Positions 1 through 11,740 are shown, numbered from the stretch's first letter. The stretch: 64,000 nucleotides of DNA from Limnephilus marmoratus (GCA_917880885.1 OU862923.1:19938770-20002769), one strand, 5' to 3'. The notes: generated from the sequence alone by a model not told the origin. Numbers and translations are program-made.

Positions 1-350
1 TTGTCAGGACAAGGTTTGCATGAAACTACTGGTGAGCTCTAGCATTATGAAAATTGAATAAAAAAATTATAATAGGTGGCACGCAAGTTGTTTGAAAACT
101 GAATGTACCAGGAATTAATGTATGGAACCTGGGGAGAAGGAAGGGGAACTCGGGACGGGGGTTCGCGGGACGAAGAAGGGGAGGAGTGGAGTGGGGATAG
201 GGAAGGTGGAGGAGGCGAAATGAGAACGCGAGAGGGGAAGGGGACGCGGGAGAGGAAGCGGAAGAGGAACGGGACGAGTGGGAAAGGACACGCAGGGCGA
301 AACAATTTCTTTATTAAATGGCATAGCAACGCATGCCGGGTGCCAGCTAG
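1..350 (+). mobile_element. Non-autonomous Helitron, 5' end outside window
   Basis: The segment ends in CTAG at 347-350 followed by T, the Helitron 3' signature. A GGCAT/ATGCC stem lies just upstream (about 321-337). It matches the complete copy at 50053-50484 from 'TTGTCAGGACAAGG' to the end. The middle (about 125-300) is almost pure purine on the plus strand. Open frames here are products of that composition bias and do not code. No Rep/helicase is present, so it depends on a partner element. Confidence 0.75.
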
Positions 351-924
351 TTTAGTATATTTGACGTATATTCCAGATTGGAAGTTATTTTCAGTATCGC
401 CCTGGCGCAAATGGCTTTGGCCGTGTTTAATGACTAGATCTGAATAGTCAGGTACTTTCCCATCTTTTTCTTCTTCATTTCCTTCTCCTCCCCACTACCT
501 TCAGCCTCACAACATACCCCAATTGGGGATGCCATGCCTTACTGGCTCCTACGGTAGGGTTGGGTCTGCGGTGTTCACATAAAAAAAGGTATTTAATAAT
601 TAAAAATATATATTTACACAAAAAGTAATTTGTTACTCCCAGTAAAAATATTCGTTTTTCCCGTGTATTCTTTATTTTCGATGAACTTTGGCCATCCAAC
701 ATTATTTCGCGTTTCGAAGCAACCTTGTGCCTATTTATTTGCTATTATGGCTATTTATTATAAAAAAAACCATAATGATAAATCAATAGGCCCAAAGTAT
801 ATTGGCATGAGTCGTGCCAATATCTTTTTCTAATTTTTAATCGTCTTCAAAAAGTAGTAGGTTCTCAATTCGACTGTATTTTTTAAATTTTCATAATTTT
901 TAAATTTTTTTTTATGTTTGTTAC
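351..924. other. Intergenic, no gene seen
   Basis: Nothing here is supported as a gene. Read on the minus strand, 455-560 becomes GAA/AAG-rich, which could be an old retroelement tail, but no coding homology is visible. Confidence 0.4.
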
Positions 925-1218
925 CTCAGAACTTTCGACTGGGTGAACCGATATTGATGACTTTTTTTATTTGAAAGCTTGTGCTTTCCGTGTAGTCCCA
1001 TTTCAATTTGGTCTAGTTCTGACAATGGCATCCATTAGAAAACCATATAAGTCTTAAATTTGCATTAAGTATGTGCGCGACAAATGGACGAATAACTCAA
1101 TATAACGCCAACCGATTTCGATGATTCTTTTTTTATTGGAAAGGATGTACTTCAAGGGTAGTTTGATGAGAGTTTGGTTAGGTTCTGATTATGGGATCCA
1201 TGACAAAGTAACGGAACT
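925..1218. repeat. Two divergent tandem units of about 165 bp
   Basis: The segments 925-1045 and 1092-1218 share a series of blocks in the same order: CCGATWTYGATGA, a T-run, ATTKGAAAG, TTTGGTYTAG and ATGGSATCCAT. They look like two diverged copies of one unit. No coding potential was found. Confidence 0.5.
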
Positions 1219-1383
1219 CTTCAATTCTTAGGAGCAAATTAATGATACTCAGCCGAATCTTTTATAGGCTATCCGGATCTTTGAGTCACCTACCGTAACG
1301 TCGTTATGTTCGAGTAATGTCTGTCTCAGTTGAGCAGCACGTTTAGTAGGTCTACCCATATTCAGACAAATTAGTTAGTTTAC

Positions 1384-1861
1384 TTCAGATTCACTAAAAC
1401 TAAAAAAATAAACAAAAATTTTAACAAAACACAAAACGACTTAAAAAATGCACAAAAAAGTAAAAAAATAATTTCGTATTCTTCTACAACTTAACAATCA
1501 ACTTACTTTTTCTACTCATCATGTAGGAACGATTGTGATTTTTGGAGTCGGTGTCAGCCAGGTACCCGGCCCGGCGTGTTCACTTGACAGCTCCCCTCCC
1601 GCCGCGACCCCGCTCTCGCCTCGTCAACGCATGCGTGCGGCACAAGCACATCTCACCTATAACTATGTATGTAGTTACAAACCTACCTTGGCTGACAACA
1701 ACTCCAAAAATAACAATCGTACCTACATGTTGATGAGTAGAAAAAGTAAGTTGATTATTAAGTTGTAGAAGAATACGAAATTATTTTTTTACTTTTTAGT
1801 GAATTTTTTGAAGTCGTTTTTTTGTTTTGTTAAAATTTTTGTTTTTCAGTTTTCAGATTTT
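1384..1861. mobile_element. Foldback (MITE-like) element with ~170-bp inverted arms
   Basis: The arm at about 1384-1565 is repeated as its reverse complement at about 1679-1861, with a few mismatches and small indels. Blocks such as GTATTCTTCTACAACTTAA and CTTACTTTTTCTACTCATCA occur in both arms. The loop (about 1566-1678) is GC-rich, in contrast to the AT-rich arms. There is no transposase. Superfamily and target duplication are not evident. Confidence 0.75.
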
Positions 1862-2069
1862 CGATTGAGTTTCGCTAATATTGTATTCATTTGATTAAAT
1901 ATTTATTATTTTGCTCATTATTTATTATTCATACTGAATGAATCCTCTTCCAACAAATGAACATAATTACTTTCAAAGATCCTTGCTAACTGCCAGCTTT
2001 TATCATTATTTGTGAAAGGAAATGGTCACGTGGTAATCGTGTACATTTTTTTATTTTATCAACTGTTTC

Positions 2070-3418
2070 ACTTTTTTTTAATTTTTTTTTTACATTAACT
2101 CCACACAGGAGGCCCTGAGGAAAATAATTTCCCTCAGGGTCTATGTCATCTGGGATGCTGTGTGGAGGGTCTTTTTGAGGAGAGGAAGGAATGAACATTG
2201 GTCTTGAAGAGACCCATGTTGTAGGAAGGAGGAAACACAGAGGCCGGCAAATCATTCCACAGCCGAGCTGTTGAACACAAGAACGAGTCGAAGAAACGAC
2301 CCGTTCTCGTGTGACATATGTCAACTGTGTACAAATGTTGGGCACGCGTTTGGCGTGTTTCCCGACTATGCACCGGTGCCGAAGGGATCAATGATGCTAG
2401 TTCCTCGGAGCATCTTCCATTGTAATACCGGTAGAACAAGGATAGCATTCCCACCCGACGCCTGTGCTCTAAAGATTGCAATCCGTCTGTTAAGATGGGA
2501 GAATCTATCAAACGGACCGCCCGTTTCTGCACAGAGTCAAGGGTATTTTTCAGGTATTTTGGAGCTCCAGACCAGAGGTGGCTGCCAAATTCAATGGTGG
2601 GGCGCACTTGCGATTTGTACAGGGTTAGCAGTTGTGTACTATTAAAGTATCTGCGGGCCCTGTACAGTACGCCCAGTTTTTGGGAGGCTAACTTTACTCT
2701 GGCTTCGATGGAGCCCCCACACCTGAGCTGGTCACTTAGGGTTACACCAAGCATATCAATGGAGGGCCTGTTCGGAAGATTGCTTCCGTTGAAAGAGACT
2801 AGATTTTCATTTCGATCCCTTTTAGACGTAATCAGACAAGATTGGGTCTTTGAAACATTAAATTCAACGAGATTATTTTTACCCCAAGAGAAAACACTCT
2901 CGAGGTAACCGTCCATTCTTTGCTTCAAAGCCTTACGAGCTGTTGGAGTTTGTGAGCCCTTTGGGGGCTTGTCAAACAAAAAGCTATCATGAACTGTACT
3001 GTCATCCGCGTAACAATGAATTGGTGCACATGACAAAAGGTCGTTGATGTGCAACAAAAACAAAGTCGGAGACAGAACCGAACCCTGCGGGACGCCAGCA
3101 TTTATCGAGTGTGAGGAAGAGGTGAAACCATCGACTACCGTCTGAATCGACCTCTCCCTCAAGAAGTCGGCAATCCACGTACACAAGGATGCGGGAAGTC
3201 CGTAAGAATGCAGTTTGTTGACAAGTCCTCGGTGCCAAACCCGATCAAAGGCCTTGGAGATGTCCAGGGCAACCGTTTGGGTCTCACCGAAACGTTCCAG
3301 GCATCGCCCCCAAACATGCGTCACATACGCGAGAAGATCACCGCACGAGCGGTTCCGCCGGAATCCGTATTGACGGTCATTAATAATTTTGTTCTTCTCG
3401 AGGTATGTGAGCTTAAAA
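2070..3418 (-). pseudogene. 5'-truncated non-LTR retrotransposon, RT and 3' UTR
   Basis: A minus-strand frame is open from about 3418 down to its stop at 2146 and has no proper start. It encodes a reverse transcriptase: an upstream QYGFRR block, DISKAFD (residues 20-27 counting from 3324), GVPQGSVLSP (77-86) and catalytic YADD (105-108), then the long C-terminal region that ends CR1/Jockey-type ORF2 proteins. The endonuclease and N-terminal RT part are missing, as usual after incomplete target-primed reverse transcription. Downstream of the stop a strong hairpin (CCCTGAGG/CCTCAGGG, about 2109-2137) is followed by an A-rich tail. A second 3' end of this family lies at 61865-62000. The remaining frame is intact, suggesting a fairly young copy. 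Exact clade uncertain. Confidence 0.85.
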
Positions 3419-3634
3419 CCAACTTAAAACTGTATGGTCCATTTTGTACCAACCCTATACTTTAAAATGTGAAAAGTTTTATTTTGAAACAGATTATTTT
3501 CATGTTACGGCAAATAAAACTTAACTGGCTCGAAGCCATGGTTCTATAACGCCCCTACTTGTGGTTTATCGTTTTGCCAACAAATTTTGTAGAGCAAAAA
3601 ATACGAGTAAATGTTATATTAATTTTTCATTTAT
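3419..3634. other. Unannotated spacer
   Basis: Short AT-rich stretch between the truncation point of the RT gene and the minisatellite. Nothing recognisable. Confidence 0.4.
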
Positions 3635-4187
3635 ATTAGATTCAAATCCTTGCTACTGAATTGATCTAACTAATTTTTCAAACGAATCTTATTTCTCACC
3701 TTTTATATTAGATTAGAATCGTTACTACTGAATTGGTCTAAGTCTAAGTGGTTTCAAACGAATTAGATTAAAATCGTTGCTACAGAATTGGTTTCCGCCT
3801 TTTCAAACTAATCTTATTATTTACTTTTTACATTAGATTAAAATCGTTGCTACTGAATTGGTTTCAGCGGTTTCAAATGAATCTTATTACTTTCCTTTTA
3901 CATTAGATTAAAATTGTTGCTACTGAATTGCTCTAAGTGGTTTCAAACGAATCTTATTACTCACCTTTTATATTAGATTAAAATCGTTGCTACTGAATTG
4001 GTGTAAGTGGTTTCAAACGAATCTTATTACTCACCTTTTGTATTAGATTAAAATCGTTGCTACTGAATTGGTGTAAGTCATAAATGGTTTCAAACGAATC
4101 TTATTACTCACCTTTTATATTAGATTAAAACGGTTTCTATTAAATTAGTCTAAGTGGTTTCAAACGAATCTTATTTCTCACCTGGTG
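3635..4187. repeat. 70-bp minisatellite, about 8 units
   Basis: Units begin ATTAGATTAAAATCGTTGCT at 3635, 3707, 3762, 3832, 3902, 3972, 4042 and 4119. Spacing is exactly 70 bp for the central units. One unit is shortened (55 bp) and one is lengthened by 7 bp. Divergence is greatest at the ends, as expected for unequal crossing-over. There is no conserved frame across units. Confidence 0.9.
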
Positions 4188-4339
4188 TTTTCCAGAACAG
4201 GAGGTCCAGGTGTTTCATTTCCTTCGAATCCCCTCGTACGAGCTTATCTAAAAACAAGGCTGGATTTAATCGTATTTTTGTAGATATGTAATTCGTAGGT
4301 ACCTATCCCTGTAGGTATTGTCATACCATAAACTCACTT

Positions 4340-4670
4340 CACGGGGGAAGAAGCGTTTTAAAACAACGCGCACCAGAGTAGTTGTGGGGTTAAAAATCCA
4401 TTACGGTGTATGTAAGGGCACCCGCAGACTAAAAACTTGCGGAGACAGTTGCAACAGTTGCAGGTATGAACATCCATTACGATATATGCAGGCGCGTATA
4501 CGAGAGACTTACTAGTTTTGAGACTTTTTTTGAATTTGTATGAATTTTGGAAAAGTTTTCCAACTGTTGCCGCAAAAGTGAAACTAAGGGCACACGCAGG
4601 CGGAGACAGTTGCGGGTATGAAAATCCATTACGGTGTATGGAGGCGCGCACACCAGAGACTTTTTTGAAT
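4340..4670. repeat. Dispersed repeat with internal iteration
   Basis: A module containing GGAGACAGTTGC, ATCCATTACGGTGTATG and GCGCACACCAGAGAC occurs two to three times (about 4370-4508 and 4586-4652) in the same orientation. It resembles the internal part of a non-autonomous DNA element, but I cannot define its termini. Confidence 0.5.
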
Positions 4671-6550
4671 TTAATTTAAATCTGAATTTCGATGATTGCA
4701 CCTTTTTAACTCCAGTAAACAATTGTTTTTAGTATAAATACATTTTTAGTAAATTAGTCTTTTACCACTTATTTGCTTTGATCGGTAAATGTACACATTG
4801 GTTAACGTAGGGTTTCTAAACTAAATAATGGTATTCCATTTTATGTCAACCATTAGGACGTGTCGATCTAATGGCAACTTAAATACTGATTCACACTTGA
4901 ATGGACAAAAGTAGACCTTCGCTTAACTAGTTTGACACTTGAAAGTTGATCAACATTTTTAGAAAAGGATTCCCATTTATCAATTTAGTTTCAACTGTCA
5001 TTTACCAGACAGTTGGTCAACAGAAATCGGATCGGCGATACCTCGGCAGTACGTTGTGTCGAAAGTTTCATAGGCTTGCCATAATTCGTAGATGATTTTG
5101 GTACATACTGACTTAAATTCTGTTCTCGCTGGTTCGTCTTTCCTTGGTACATTTCGACTACCCGGTGAAAACTCAAAGAAGTGAATTTATTCGATTACGT
5201 TTATACTTGTAGAAAGTGTGTGGTTTTAGCATTTGGGAAACCTTTTCATAAGAAACATATTTATTGAAAGGGACGTTAGTGTAGCAACTTAACTCTTTTA
5301 ACCAAGGATTGAATGTGGTGGTCGCTACTAAAAGGTTATAATAAAAACGAATCTGGCAGTTCACATTTGAGTGTTGATACAAATCCTGACAAATCCTGAT
5401 ACAAATCCTGAGGCATGGCGCTGGAAGAGGAAGGATGACCGTAGATTGATTGCTATAGATATTAGATCCCTAAGGTGTGTGCTGTAAAACTGTACATGAC
5501 GTATCACAAATATGGAGATCCAGAAAAAATGCAAGTGTTATGAACAAGATCAAGAAAGAAAACTCTTTTTTTACACGTAGAAGTGATGGAAGAAGAAATA
5601 AGTTTTCAAAAGCTGTTCGTCCTTGATTTTAACACTCTTTACAATTGTCAACAGTTTACAGACAATAATAGGTGGGTATATAATTATCGTTAAAGACACA
5701 TTAACTAATTCGTAAATGCTTTACAACGACATTACAAGTGAGAGGAATTGAAATAACGGGTGTTCATTTCAGAGATATTTGACTCGAATTAGGTTTTATC
5801 GTTTTATGGTCCTGTTAATTTGGAATTGTCGTGTTGGTGTTGTTTGTGATACCAACATTGGCGCCTGGTTCTTATTTTCGTGCCAGAAATAAAAATACGT
5901 AATTTCCTGCTTTACCTGATATTTGAACGCTCTTTTTTTCTTTTAAAAATTTGTATCACTTGATTTAGGCGCCTTGTTTTTTTTTACACTTAAATTTATA
6001 TTTTAAAACACTTTATCTCATTGTGAAAATGACATGATGATCTTAATGTAGTAGGGTCGACGTAAATTCCAGACAGAAAAAATCTTATCGTTGAATCTCA
6101 CCGTTTGTAAGCTTTTGGTGCTCAGCTCGTAGATTTTCTTTGTAAATATATCTTCACTTAAAATGTTTAAAAATATCCACGTCTTCTAAAAATCTCTTCC
6201 CAAAGGCATTCCGCATGCACTTTAAAAGTTATTTACTTGATGTTGTTTCTTCTGCGGCTTTCAATACATTATTCACATAGAGCGTAAGAATATTCGCCTT
6301 GCCAAGCTGCTCACTGCGGTCGAACAACAAACATCGATTTTCCCTCCAGACTCGTATCGAAAATAGATACATCTTTCTATTATGTAAAACCACTCAAGTG
6401 CTTATCTGGATGTTGTGTGTAAACCTAAAATAAATCACAATAACCTCAGAAGTTTACACAAAGCTCGCTATGAAAAATATTTATTTTTTCTCTTTAAGTA
6501 AGTTGTTGATGGCTTCCGTAGTGTTATTGTAGACGGTTTTCAACTCTGAT
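4671..6550. other. Intergenic, no gene seen
   Basis: AT-rich with no supported coding region. At 5447-5480 a frame reads AIDIRSLR, resembling the AIEMRSLRR block of the RTE relic at 58990-59030, so a tiny decayed RTE scrap is possible. ACAAATCCTGA is repeated three times at 5379-5411. Confidence 0.4.
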
Positions 6551-7283
6551 TTGGTTGGATGCGGACTTGATTCCCGCAGCAGCTCAATATTTCTATCTCC
6601 TATCTATCCTCCATCTTCTGATGCCCTCTCCTATCGGAGGTTAGCTATCATCAGCGCTCTGCAGGTTGTAGCCCGGAGCAATGCAGCAGAACTGCACTCA
6701 TTAATGGGTTTGCCAGTCGGCCTTAAAAATGTTAGGGTTTGTTCTCCGAACCGTCAGAGTTTTTCGGGATACCCGTGCTCTGAGGATTTTATACTTCTCC
6801 CTAGTCCGCAGTTGGCTGGAGAGTGGTTCGCTTATCTGGAATCCTCATGAGGTGGGATGCTCCCTCATGTTGGAGAGGGTTCAAAAAAAGTTTCTAAGAT
6901 TTCTCTACATGAGGGAGTACGGCCACTATCCACGTCTCTACCCGACGAACTTTCTTCTGGGCATGCTGGGACTCCACTCCCTGCAGCTCAGAAGGGAGGG
7001 GTACGCTGCTACCCACTTATTCAGACTGCTGCGTGGCTATATTGAGAATTCAGCCATTCTGGAGCGCGTGAGTCTCTATGTTCCGTATGACTATCTTAGA
7101 CAACGCCAGCATAGATTATTCTATCTTCCTGCCTGTAGAACTAACCTGCCAAAGGTTCTCCCGGTAGGAAGGAGTTTATTGCTCCTGAACCAAATCTCCT
7201 CCGAGATTGATATGTTTGGCGTCAGTGAAGAGAGGTTCAAAAGTGAAATTCTTTTGATTCTTGAAAGAGTCTCTCCACATTGA
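6551..7283 (+). pseudogene. Non-LTR retrotransposon C-terminal RT fragment
   Basis: Frame 6729-7283 (184 aa) encodes the region downstream of the RT active site of CR1/Jockey-type ORF2 proteins: LRILYFSLVRSWLESGS (the 'thumb' block), then VQKKFLRF and a leucine-rich C-terminus. The catalytic core is missing. 6551-6728 is related but out of frame. The stop at 7281-7283 is followed by a T-rich 3' UTR reaching the Dong-like copy at 7441. It is a dead fragment. Clade is not assignable beyond this group. Confidence 0.75.
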
Positions 7284-7440
7284 CGAGATCTTTCACCACT
7301 GCCTGAATTTTTTTTTGAAATTGATTTATTTCTTGATGTTTCTTTTTTATGTAAAATTTTTTTTTTGTATACTATTTATATGTATAACGTAATTTCTTAT
7401 ATGTATTGAAACTAAATTTGTAATGTGTAAGAAATTAATT

Positions 7441-9270
7441 TTTACGCACCAGATTTAAATGTCCGGGTTAAATTTTCCCCAAAAAAAAGAAGGAAAAACT
7501 AAACCCTTTCACACACTTCCCCAAATGATCATCTAGTCAACCCACGCTATGCAATTGCACTATATAAGTATTATAAATACAAAACAATACAAGAACAACA
7601 TGTCAACCTACTAGAGACCAAATGGGAATATAATTCACCGACTCCAGATATTTTCATATCAGAGGGTTCGGCTCTGTGGCATTTCTAATTGAACCTATAA
7701 ATCCTACTGATCTCTCAATATAAATATTTAAAAAATCCTTTGTAATCCTACATGTATTTAAAATGACTGATTTTTGCATTTTTATATACAAATTCTTTGA
7801 CAAATCTAATATGCTTAAATTTTGAATCAGATTCCTAGGTATTATGCCAGTGGCCGAAATAACAAATGGCAATATTTTTATAGTCCGAGAATGCCAAATT
7901 CTTTTAATCTCATTTCCTAAATCTGTGTATTTTCTTATTTTTTCAGAAATAGTTTTTTGAATATTACAGGAATTTGGAATAGCTACATCAATGATATAAG
8001 TTATTTTTTTAATTTTGTCATGTAAAACTATATCAGGTCTATTATGACTAATTGTTCTGTCTGTTAGTATAGTTTTATCATAATATATTTTATAAAATTC
8101 ATTTTCTAAAAATGAATTTGGTTCATATTCATAATATGGTACTATATTACGGCAGTCAATCAAGTTATGTTTAATTACCAAACTTTGGTGAATTATTTTT
8201 AAAACCTGATTGTGCCTAAATGTATACTCGGAAGGCGCTAATATAGAACATCCCGATATAATATGTTCTATAGTTTCGGGAAAAGCCAAACATTTTCTAC
8301 ATAAATCATCAATTTGATTTCTATCTTTGATTATATGCTTTCTATAATTTTTAGTATTAATGACTCTATCTTGAATGGCAAGCATAAATCCTTCTATTTC
8401 TGCGCTCAACTCTCCAATACTCAACCATTTGTTTGACGAAAGTTTGTCAACATACGTTTGGTTGAGTTAATTGAAGTGTTTTGCGTGAATAATTTTATTT
8501 GACCAGGAATCTAATAATTCCTGGTTAGTATTTATAAGAATGTTGGCATTCTCGTCATATAAATTTAAAGGTGTAATATTTCTATCTGCCTTGCAAATTA
8601 TTTTGTCCATTTCTGAGCTATTAGCTTTCCTATGGAAAAAATTTCTAAGCATTTCTACCTGATTCTGTTTCAAAGATGTTATTTTGACTACACCTCTACC
8701 TCCTAAATTCCTAGGTAAATTAATTCGTTCTATAGCTGAATTTGGATGATGGCAATTAAATTTTGTTAACGTAGTTCTAATTAATCGTTTTAAACTGTCT
8801 AAATCTGTATTGGACCATTTAATTATGCCAAATGAGTACGTTAGTAGAGGTATTGCCCAAGTATTTATTGCTTTTACTAAATTTTTAGCAGATAGATTGC
8901 ATTTTAAAATTTTTCTGATCCTAGTTTGAAATTTAATCCTAATATCATTTTTAATACTAGTGTGATCTAATCTATTCGATTGCGGGTATCCTAAATATTT
9001 ATAAACCTCATCCCCTTTCATACTTTGAATTTTGAAATTTCTAAATATACCCTCGTCTCCATCTACAATTTTGCCTTTCTCTATATGGATAGTTTTACAT
9101 TTATCTAAACCAAAAGTCATTTTAATATCATCTGAAAAAATTTTAACTACCTTAATCATTTTCTCTAAATTTGATTCAGAATTTGAAAATAATTTTATAT
9201 CATCCATATATAATAGATGTGAAACTATACTACTCTCTCTTGTATTACCCTTAATTTTTATTCCAAACTT
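7441..9270 (-). pseudogene. R4/Dong-like retrotransposon, copy 1 (5'-truncated)
   Basis: This copy is about 98% identical in protein to the plus-strand copy at 21924-24094 (roughly ten amino-acid differences in some 500). It starts between the GDSLSP and YMDD motifs, so part of the RT is lost. It retains the YMDD region (9190-9207), a CCHC-type motif and the PD...D restriction-like endonuclease core. One nonsense change (TAT in the sister, TAA here, at 8467-8469) splits the frame into 8470-9270 and 7654-8466. The 3' UTR ends at about 7441 with the same CTGGTGCGTAAA end as the sister. An (ATT)n tract follows its 5' end after an 11-nt filler. Confidence 0.9.
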
Positions 9271-9277
9271 AAAACAT

Positions 9278-9297
9278 TTTATTATTATTATTATTAA
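9278..9297. repeat. (ATT)n microsatellite beside Dong-like copy
   Basis: Six ATT units. Read on the strand of the neighbouring element this is (TAA)n upstream of its 5' end, matching the known TAA target preference of Dong. Confidence 0.8.
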
Positions 9298-9964
9298 TTC
9301 TAGGTGTTTTTATATCTAAAATAATGAACTGTGGAATAACATCGAGACCTAAGGATTTATTTATTAGAATTACAAGAGATATAGAAAAAAAAATTGTTTC
9401 CTTCATCGGTCAGAAATAAGAAACAAAGACCTGATACAATCAACCAAATAAGTCCCTGATAGTGACTTTATTTCTGTAAAATAATGTCGAGTTCTCTGTA
9501 AATAAAATTGTTCCACTTTTTTTTAACGGGCAGTTAATTTCTCGCTAGCTCATTGTCACGCTAAATTAATTATCTATGGAAAATTGATTACACTCGGTGG
9601 CAGGGACTTGCGTGAATTTTTTGTCCGTTTTTATTTTTTTTTTCGAACGATAAGGGTGGATTTCTATTGGGTTGAAAAAAATTAACCCCTCCCGTATACA
9701 GACAATACGTTGTGACGTGATGATGCTTTGGAACGTGATAATCTTAAATGATTATTCGGGTTTTAGGGCTTTTTAAATATGTTACACGTATAATCCTCTC
9801 TGGTGTATTGCTATTCTGGATTTCCCAGGAATATGTAAAAAAGATACACAGAACATTGGCTGGTTGTAATAAATGGAAAAAAGTCTACGATACACACATA
9901 ACATGGTATTTTCACCTAAAATATTGTTTTAAAATGCCTATTGTACGCCAATGGTAGTTGATAC
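9298..9964. other. Intergenic, no gene seen
   Basis: Nothing recognisable. The open frame at 9748-9957 has no recognisable motif. Confidence 0.4.
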
Positions 9965-11465
9965 TAGTGTTGAGTACCTCATACAAGAGGCACCTCAAAT
10001 GTCCCATACAAACACGGAAAATGTCCCCCCACCTCACAATATGTATTTGTACCAACTCTTTTTCTTTGTATTACTACAAATATGATGGGGGGACAAATAT
10101 GAAGGAGGGACAAAATAAGAGGTGTGAGGTGGTTTGTTTTGTTGGACTACATTCATGTCATGTACGGGACAAATATGAGGTGAGGTGTAAGTGGTTGGTG
10201 TATTGGACTACATGTCATGTCACGTTGTTACGTATGGGACAAATACGAGGTGAGGTGTGAGGTGGTTGATGTATTAAGCTACATGTCATGTCACGCATAG
10301 TTTGGGACAAATGTATGAGGTGGTGAGGCGTGAAGTGTTTGTATATTCTATGACATTTTTGTATTAGAACCGTGAGGTGGTGATGGGGTAAGCCAATTCA
10401 TAAATTCATATATTGTGAATACCACAGAAGCGTCCCAACTGCTCCGAAATTTTTGTTTTTTTATTTTTTTATTCTAAATTATCGTTAAGTGAATACCGCA
10501 CAAGAGTACCAACTGCTCCAAAAAAATTTTTTTTTTTAAATTTTTTTATTGTAAATTATTGTTATGTGAATACACAAAACAATAATTTATGAGCACAATA
10601 GTCCCAACTGCTACAAATTTTTTTTTTTTTTTTTTAATATTTTTTTATTGTAAATTATTGTTATGTGAATACACAAAACAATAATTTATGAGCACAAGAG
10701 TACCAACTGCTCGAAAAATTTATTTTTTTTAAATATTTTTTATTGTTAATTATTGTTATGTGAATACACAAAACAATAATTTATGAGCACAAGAGTCCCA
10801 ATTGCTCGAAAAAAATTTTTTTTTTAAATATTTTTTTATTGTAAATTATTGTTATGTGAATACACAAAACAATAATTTATGAGCACAAGAGTACCAACTG
10901 CTCGAAAAAAAAATTTTTTTGAAATATTTTTTATTGTTAATTATTGTTATGTGAATACACAAAACAATAATTTATGAGCACAAGAGTCCCAACTGCTCGA
11001 AAAAAATTTTTTTTTTTAAATATTTTTTTATTGTAAATTATTATGTGAATACACAAAACAATAATTTATGAGCACAATAGTCCCAACTGCTACAATTTTT
11101 TTTTTTTTTTTAAATATTTTTTTATTGTAAATTATTGTTATGTGAATACACAAAACAATAATTTATGAGCACAAGAGTCCCAACTGCTCGAAAAAAAAAT
11201 TTTTTTTGAAATATTTTTTTATTGTAAATTATTGTTATGTGAATACACAAAACAATAATTTATGAGCACAATAGTCCCAACTGCTACAAAAATTTTTTTT
11301 TTGAAATATTTTTTTATTGTAAATTATTGTTATGTGAATACACAAAACAATAATTTATGAGCACAAGAGTACCAACTGCTCGAAAAAAAAATTTTTTGAA
11401 ATATTTTTTATTGTTAATTATTGTTATGTGAATACACAAAACAATACAATACAATACAATACAAA
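9965..11465 (+). mobile_element. hAT-like non-autonomous element, copy A (right end missing)
   Basis: The left end TAGTGTTGAGTACCTCATAC and the following ~430 bp match the complete copy at 31483-32569. This part is crowded with GAGGTG/CACCTC motifs. Here the internal ~96-bp repeat has expanded to about ten units, and the right terminal repeat cannot be found. There is no transposase coding. The assignment rests on the complete copy's TAGTG terminus and 8-bp target duplication. Confidence 0.75.
10430..11445. repeat. ~96-bp tandem repeat array inside hAT-like element
   Basis: GAGCACAA begins at 10591, 10690, 10785, 10881, 10976, 11070, 11167, 11264 and 11359, giving periods of 94-99 bp. Length differences lie in a T-run. 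Each unit contains a near-palindrome around ATTATTGTT...AACAATAAT. Units are highly alike, implying recent amplification. The sister at 31483 has only about three units. Confidence 0.9.
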
Positions 11466-11606
11466 AAACAATAAATAAATAAACCTGCCGCTTGGCGTAA
11501 ATATTTTAAATTACAACTCTTATTTCTTTTTTTAAGCTTACTCAAGTCACATTACACGTGCAAACTGAGTTTTCATTTCGCTGGAGAGCACACCTTGAGC
11601 ACTAGG

Positions 11607-11674
11607 AAAATTCCGACATATGCCCAACTATATATATATATATATATATATAGTTGGGCATATGTCGGAATTTT
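11607..11674. repeat. Perfect palindrome with 24-bp arms around (TA)n
   Basis: The arm at 11607-11630 (containing TTCCGACATATGCCCAAC) is repeated exactly as its reverse complement at 11651-11674. Between them is (TA)n only, giving a potential cruciform. Confidence 0.9.
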
Positions 11675-11740
11675 ACATATATATATATATATATATATAT
11701 GTTATGGTTAAGGTTTTCACGATATATATATATATATAAA

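Noticed and set aside
45..447. Overlapping open frames on both strands
   Set aside because: They lie in the homopurine core of a Helitron. Arg/Gly/Glu or Pro/Ser runs reflect composition only.
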